The notes beneath the pieces were generated by a model. The model searched no databases and was not told the origin of the DNA. It was given only the letters and a program-made list of their open reading frames with translations. From CAYYWP01 sp050176585 (GTDB lineage Bacteria; Desulfobacterota; Binatia; HRBIN30; CADEER01), in assembly GCA_050176585.1 (NCBI GenBank), contig JBFXHX010000078.1, forward strand, positions 1-9,562: DNA of 9,562 bases, in the 5' to 3' direction. Positions 6,737-9,562 of the stretch are shown piece after piece; position 1 is the stretch's first letter; the number at the start of each line of letters is the position of its first letter. The translations under genes were made by a program, and so were the position numbers.

Positions 6737-6985
6737 CTGCCCGAGTCGATCGCGCGCGGCGTGCTGGAGCGGGTAGGCACCGCGGTCGACGAGAAAGCCA
6801 AGCAGTTGCACCGCGAGTTGCGGCTGCTGGGGCGCCACCCGGATTACGCTCGGCTGGGGACGGCCTTGTGCGCGCAGCCCGGGATCGGCGCGCTGGGAGC
6901 CATCCGGCTGGTGCTGGAGCTCGGCGACATGGCGCGCTGTCCCTCCTCCGACTCGGCGTTCCGTCGATTTCGTTACTTCGGCTGA
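6737..6985 (+). pseudogene. IS110-family (Transposase_20) transposase remnant
   Basis: The + frame here gives LPESIARGVLERVGTAVDEK, a likely helical linker, then QPGIGALGAIRLVLELGDMARCPSSDSAFRRF (window 6875-6970). This resembles the Transposase_20 core, typically PGIGPxTALxLxxELGD-x-RFPSAxAFxAYxGL, a helix-hairpin-helix-like segment of IS110/IS116/IS902 transposases. The protein ends at RYFG with a TGA at 6983-6985, where an intact transposase would continue. Upstream (about 6549-6736) the frame stays open but shows no credible DEDD catalytic domain. A segment reading VMAIGLSRSKLVYCL (about 6545-6590) weakly recalls an IS110 N-terminus. Intact family members run about 320-400 residues, so most of the gene is gone. 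The 3' end overlaps the convergent GH63 stop by 13 bases. Family call moderate, inactive state likely. Confidence 0.6.
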
Positions 6986-9562
6986 CGGTGGGCGAACGCC
7001 GCCTCCTTGCCGAGGTCGAGGGTCCGCTGCGCGTCGAGGCTGCTGAAGAGCTGCGCGAGCGCGGCGCACAAGCCCGTCCAGCCGGTCTGATGGCTCGCCC
7101 CGAGCCCCGCGCCGTTGTCGCCGTGGAAGTACTCGTAGAACAAGATGTGGTCGCGCCAGTGCGGATCGTTCTGGAACTTGTCCGTACCGCCGAACACGGC
7201 GCGCCGGCCGTTCTCCCCGCGCAGGAAGATGTGCAGCAATCGGTTGGCGATGTCGCGCGCCACCTCGAACAAATTCATCATCGTCCCCGAGCCCGTGGGG
7301 CATTCGACGCGGAACGTATCGCCGTAGTAGAGGTAGAATTGCAGAAGCGCGCGGATGAGCAGCGCATTCACGGGGAACCAGATGGGCCCCCGCCAGTTCG
7401 AGTTGCCGCCGAACATGCCACTGTCCGATTCGGCCGGCTGATAGGCCACCCGATACTCATACCCGTCGACCGTGAAGACATACGGATGCTCGGCGTGCCA
7501 GCGCGACAGTGAGCGGATGCCGAACGGGCTGAGAAACTCATTCTCGTCGAGCACGCGGGAGAGGATGCGCCGCAGCCGCGGCTGGTTGACGAGCGCGAGG
7601 ATGCCGCGGTCCGCATACCCCTGATGGCCCGGCCCGGTCGGGTGCATGCTCTCCAGCAGCTCCGGCATACGCCGCAGGCGCGCGGTGAAGTGCTCGGCCA
7701 GGCGCGGCACGCGCTGGCGCTGCCACTCCTCGATGACGGTGACCGCGCAGAGCGGCAAAAGACCGACCATCGAACGCACCTTCAGGCGCGACGCCCGGCC
7801 GTCGGGAAAGCGCAGCAGGTCGTAGTAGAACCCGTCTTCCTCGTCCCACATGCCGTCGTGGCCGGCGTGGTTCATCGCCCGCGCGATCCACAGGAAGTGT
7901 TCGGCGTACTTCACGGCGAGATCTTCGTACGACGGGTCATACGCGGCGATCTCGACGCCGATCTCGAGCATGTTCTGGCAGAACAGCGCCATCCACGCCG
8001 TCGCGTCCGCCTGCTCCAGCGATCCGCCGGTCGGCAGCGGCGCTGAACGATCGAACACGCCGATGTTATCGAGCCCGAGGAACCCCCCCTCGAACACGTT
8101 TTTGCCGAGGCGATCCTTGCGGTTGGTCCACCAGGTGAAGTTCGCGGTCAGCTTGCCGAAGGACCGCTTCATGAAATCGAGGTCGCCGCGGCCGCGCAGC
8201 GCTTGCTCCATGCGATAGAGAAAGATCGTCGCCCAGGAATGCACCGGCGGATTGACGTCGCTGAAGTTCCATTCGTACGCCGGAATCTGCCCGCTGGGAT
8301 GCAGGTAGATTTCGCGCAGCATGAGGTCGAGCTGCTCCTTGGCGAAATCCACGTCGATGCCGGCGAGCGCGATCGCGTGAAAGGCGAGGTCCCAGGCGGC
8401 GTACCACGGATATTCCCACTTGTCGGGCATGGAGATCACGTGGCTGTTGATCATGTGCGACCACTCGCGGTTGCGGACGGCGCGCCCCGAGCTGGCGAAG
8501 GCATCGGCCCCGTGCTCCTCCAGCCACAGGTCGGCGTCGAAGAAGTAGTACTGCTTGCTCCACAACATCCCGGCGAGCGCCTGCCGGACCAACCGCGCCA
8601 GATCGTCGGACGTTCCGGGGGCGATGAATGACGCGAAGAACTCGTCCGCCTCGCGGGCGCGCCGCGCGACCGTCTCGTCGAACGGCGCGAAGACGTCGCC
8701 GAGCTGCTCCGGCGCCTGGTCGCTGAGGCGCAAGCGCAGAACGGCCGACTCGCCGGCTCCCACCTCGATGCAATAGTGCGCCGCGGCCTTGGTGCCCGTC
8801 TGCGCGGGATTCACTGCATCGCGCTGCCCATCCACCACGAACGCGTGAAACGCATCCTTGACGTATGGGCTCATGTTGGCCGTGCCGAAGAGTCGGGCGG
8901 CGTTGGTGTCGTTCTCCGTGAACAACAGCGCGGGCGCGCCGTCGCAGTACAGCCACCGTTCGCCGAGCTCTGCGTGTGAGGCGGCGATGACGCTTGTCGA
9001 TTGCATGCCGGGGAGCTGACGAAGGTGCGGCTTCGGCAGCTCCGGCCACCACGTCCAGGTATTGCGAAACCAGAGGGTCGGCAGCACGTGCAGTGTCGCC
9101 GACTCGGGCCCGCGATTCACCACGGTGATGCGGGCGAGCAGATCCTCCGGCGCCGCCTTGGCATACTCGACGAACACATCGAAGTAGCGGTCCTGGTGGA
9201 ATACGCCGGTATCGAGCAGCTCGTACTCGAATTCCTGCCGCGTGCGGCGGCGGTTCGTGTTCACCAGGTCGGCGTACGGGAACGCCGCCTGCGGGTACTT
9301 GTACAGCCACTTCATGTAGGAGTGGGTCGGCGTCGAATCGAGATAGAAGTAGTACTCCTTCACGTCCTCGCCGTGGTTGCCCTCCGCGTTGGTGAGCCCA
9401 AACAGGCGCTCTTTGAGGATCGGGTCGCGACCGTTCCACAGCGCCAGCGCGAAGCACAGCCGCTGGTGGTCGTCGCTCATGCCGGCCAGACCGTCTTCGC
9501 CCCAGTGATAGGCGCGCGACCGGGCTTGATCGTGGCTGAGGTAAGACCAGGCGTCCCCATCG
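6973..9562 (-). CDS. GH63/MGH1-like glucosidase, partial (5' end beyond the right edge)
   Basis: This is a large predicted alpha-glycosidase with an (alpha/alpha)6 barrel, related to mannosylglycerate hydrolase and bacterial GH63 proteins. About 862 residues are visible. The frame is open to the right edge: bases 9481-9561 encode DGDAWSYLSH, RSRAYHWGEDGL and AG, joining RLCFALALWNGRDPILKERL, a continuous family N-terminal region. The ATG at 9480 is therefore internal. A beta-rich N-terminal domain (to about 8700) precedes the barrel. Barrel motifs are WDLAFHAIALAGID (about 8360-8400), PAYEWNFSDVNPPVHSWA (about 8230-8283, likely containing the general-acid Asp), NSNWRGPIWFPVN (about 7370-7410) and YEYFHGDNGAGLGASHQTGW (about 7077-7138, likely containing the base Glu, as in GH63/GH37). 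No signal peptide can be judged. It may act on alpha-glucosides or glucosylglycerate-like solutes; the substrate is unknown. Roughly 830 bases separate it from glgX, so an own promoter for glgX is likely. Confidence 0.9.
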   Translation of the reverse strand, partial: DGDAWSYLSHDQARSRAYHWGEDGLAGMSDDHQRLCFALALWNGRDPILKERLFGLTNAEGNHGEDVKEYYFYLDSTPTHSYMKWLYKYPQAAFPYADLVNTNRRRTRQEFEYELLDTGVFHQDRYFDVFVEYAKAAPEDLLARITVVNRGPESATLHVLPTLWFRNTWTWWPELPKPHLRQLPGMQSTSVIAASHAELGERWLYCDGAPALLFTENDTNAARLFGTANMSPYVKDAFHAFVVDGQRDAVNPAQTGTKAAAHYCIEVGAGESAVLRLRLSDQAPEQLGDVFAPFDETVARRAREADEFFASFIAPGTSDDLARLVRQALAGMLWSKQYYFFDADLWLEEHGADAFASSGRAVRNREWSHMINSHVISMPDKWEYPWYAAWDLAFHAIALAGIDVDFAKEQLDLMLREIYLHPSGQIPAYEWNFSDVNPPVHSWATIFLYRMEQALRGRGDLDFMKRSFGKLTANFTWWTNRKDRLGKNVFEGGFLGLDNIGVFDRSAPLPTGGSLEQADATAWMALFCQNMLEIGVEIAAYDPSYEDLAVKYAEHFLWIARAMNHAGHDGMWDEEDGFYYDLLRFPDGRASRLKVRSMVGLLPLCAVTVIEEWQRQRVPRLAEHFTARLRRMPELLESMHPTGPGHQGYADRGILALVNQPRLRRILSRVLDENEFLSPFGIRSLSRWHAEHPYVFTVDGYEYRVAYQPAESDSGMFGGNSNWRGPIWFPVNALLIRALLQFYLYYGDTFRVECPTGSGTMMNLFEVARDIANRLLHIFLRGENGRRAVFGGTDKFQNDPHWRDHILFYEYFHGDNGAGLGASHQTGWTGLCAALAQLFSSLDAQRTLDLGKEAAFAHRQPK

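Noticed and set aside
8066..9457. 463-codon - strand frame inside the GH63 gene
   Set aside because: It is an out-of-phase Arg/Ala-rich shadow of the GH63 frame, which is continuous with conserved motifs.
1..9562. CRISPR arrays, tandem repeats, tRNA or rRNA genes, phage or toxin-antitoxin modules
   Set aside because: I found no regularly spaced repeats, no cloverleaf-like segments, and no proteins of such systems by reading both strands.

Overview
This is a GC-rich window (about two thirds G+C, judged by eye) from a bacterium. Codon use and protein families fit a Pseudomonadota-like or other high-GC soil or sediment lineage, but nothing here fixes the taxon. The theme is storage polysaccharide and sugar-phosphate metabolism. 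I see no rRNA, tRNA, CRISPR array, prophage or recognisable defence system.

Layout. The left block (1-2379) reads on the + strand: the 3' end of a broken malQ (4-alpha-glucanotransferase) with a frameshift and a lost C-terminus, then a complete class I fructose-bisphosphate aldolase, a 312-base gap, and a histidine-phosphatase-fold enzyme whose motifs resemble sedoheptulose-1,7-bisphosphatase of the yeast Shb17 type. The right block (2652-9562) reads on the - strand. In transcription order it holds a GH63/MGH1-like glucosidase running off the right edge, a roughly 830-base interval with a decayed IS110-type transposase, the glycogen debranching enzyme glgX, and a patatin-like phospholipase 78 bases downstream of glgX. 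The two blocks converge on a 272-base gap with a compound hairpin at 2519-2548.

How the genes may work together (inference). MalQ, GlgX and the GH63 enzyme would mobilise or remodel alpha-glucans. The aldolase would split or form fructose-1,6-bisphosphate and, as class I aldolases can, sedoheptulose-1,7-bisphosphate. The Shb17-like phosphatase would then pull the seven-carbon product toward ribose phosphate. The patatin is probably co-transcribed with glgX, but its link to glycogen is unexplained.

The two main corrections to a naive reading are that the GH63 reading frame continues through the right edge, so its first internal Met at 9480 is not the start, and that the GlgX start is more likely at 6146 than at the GTG at 6251.
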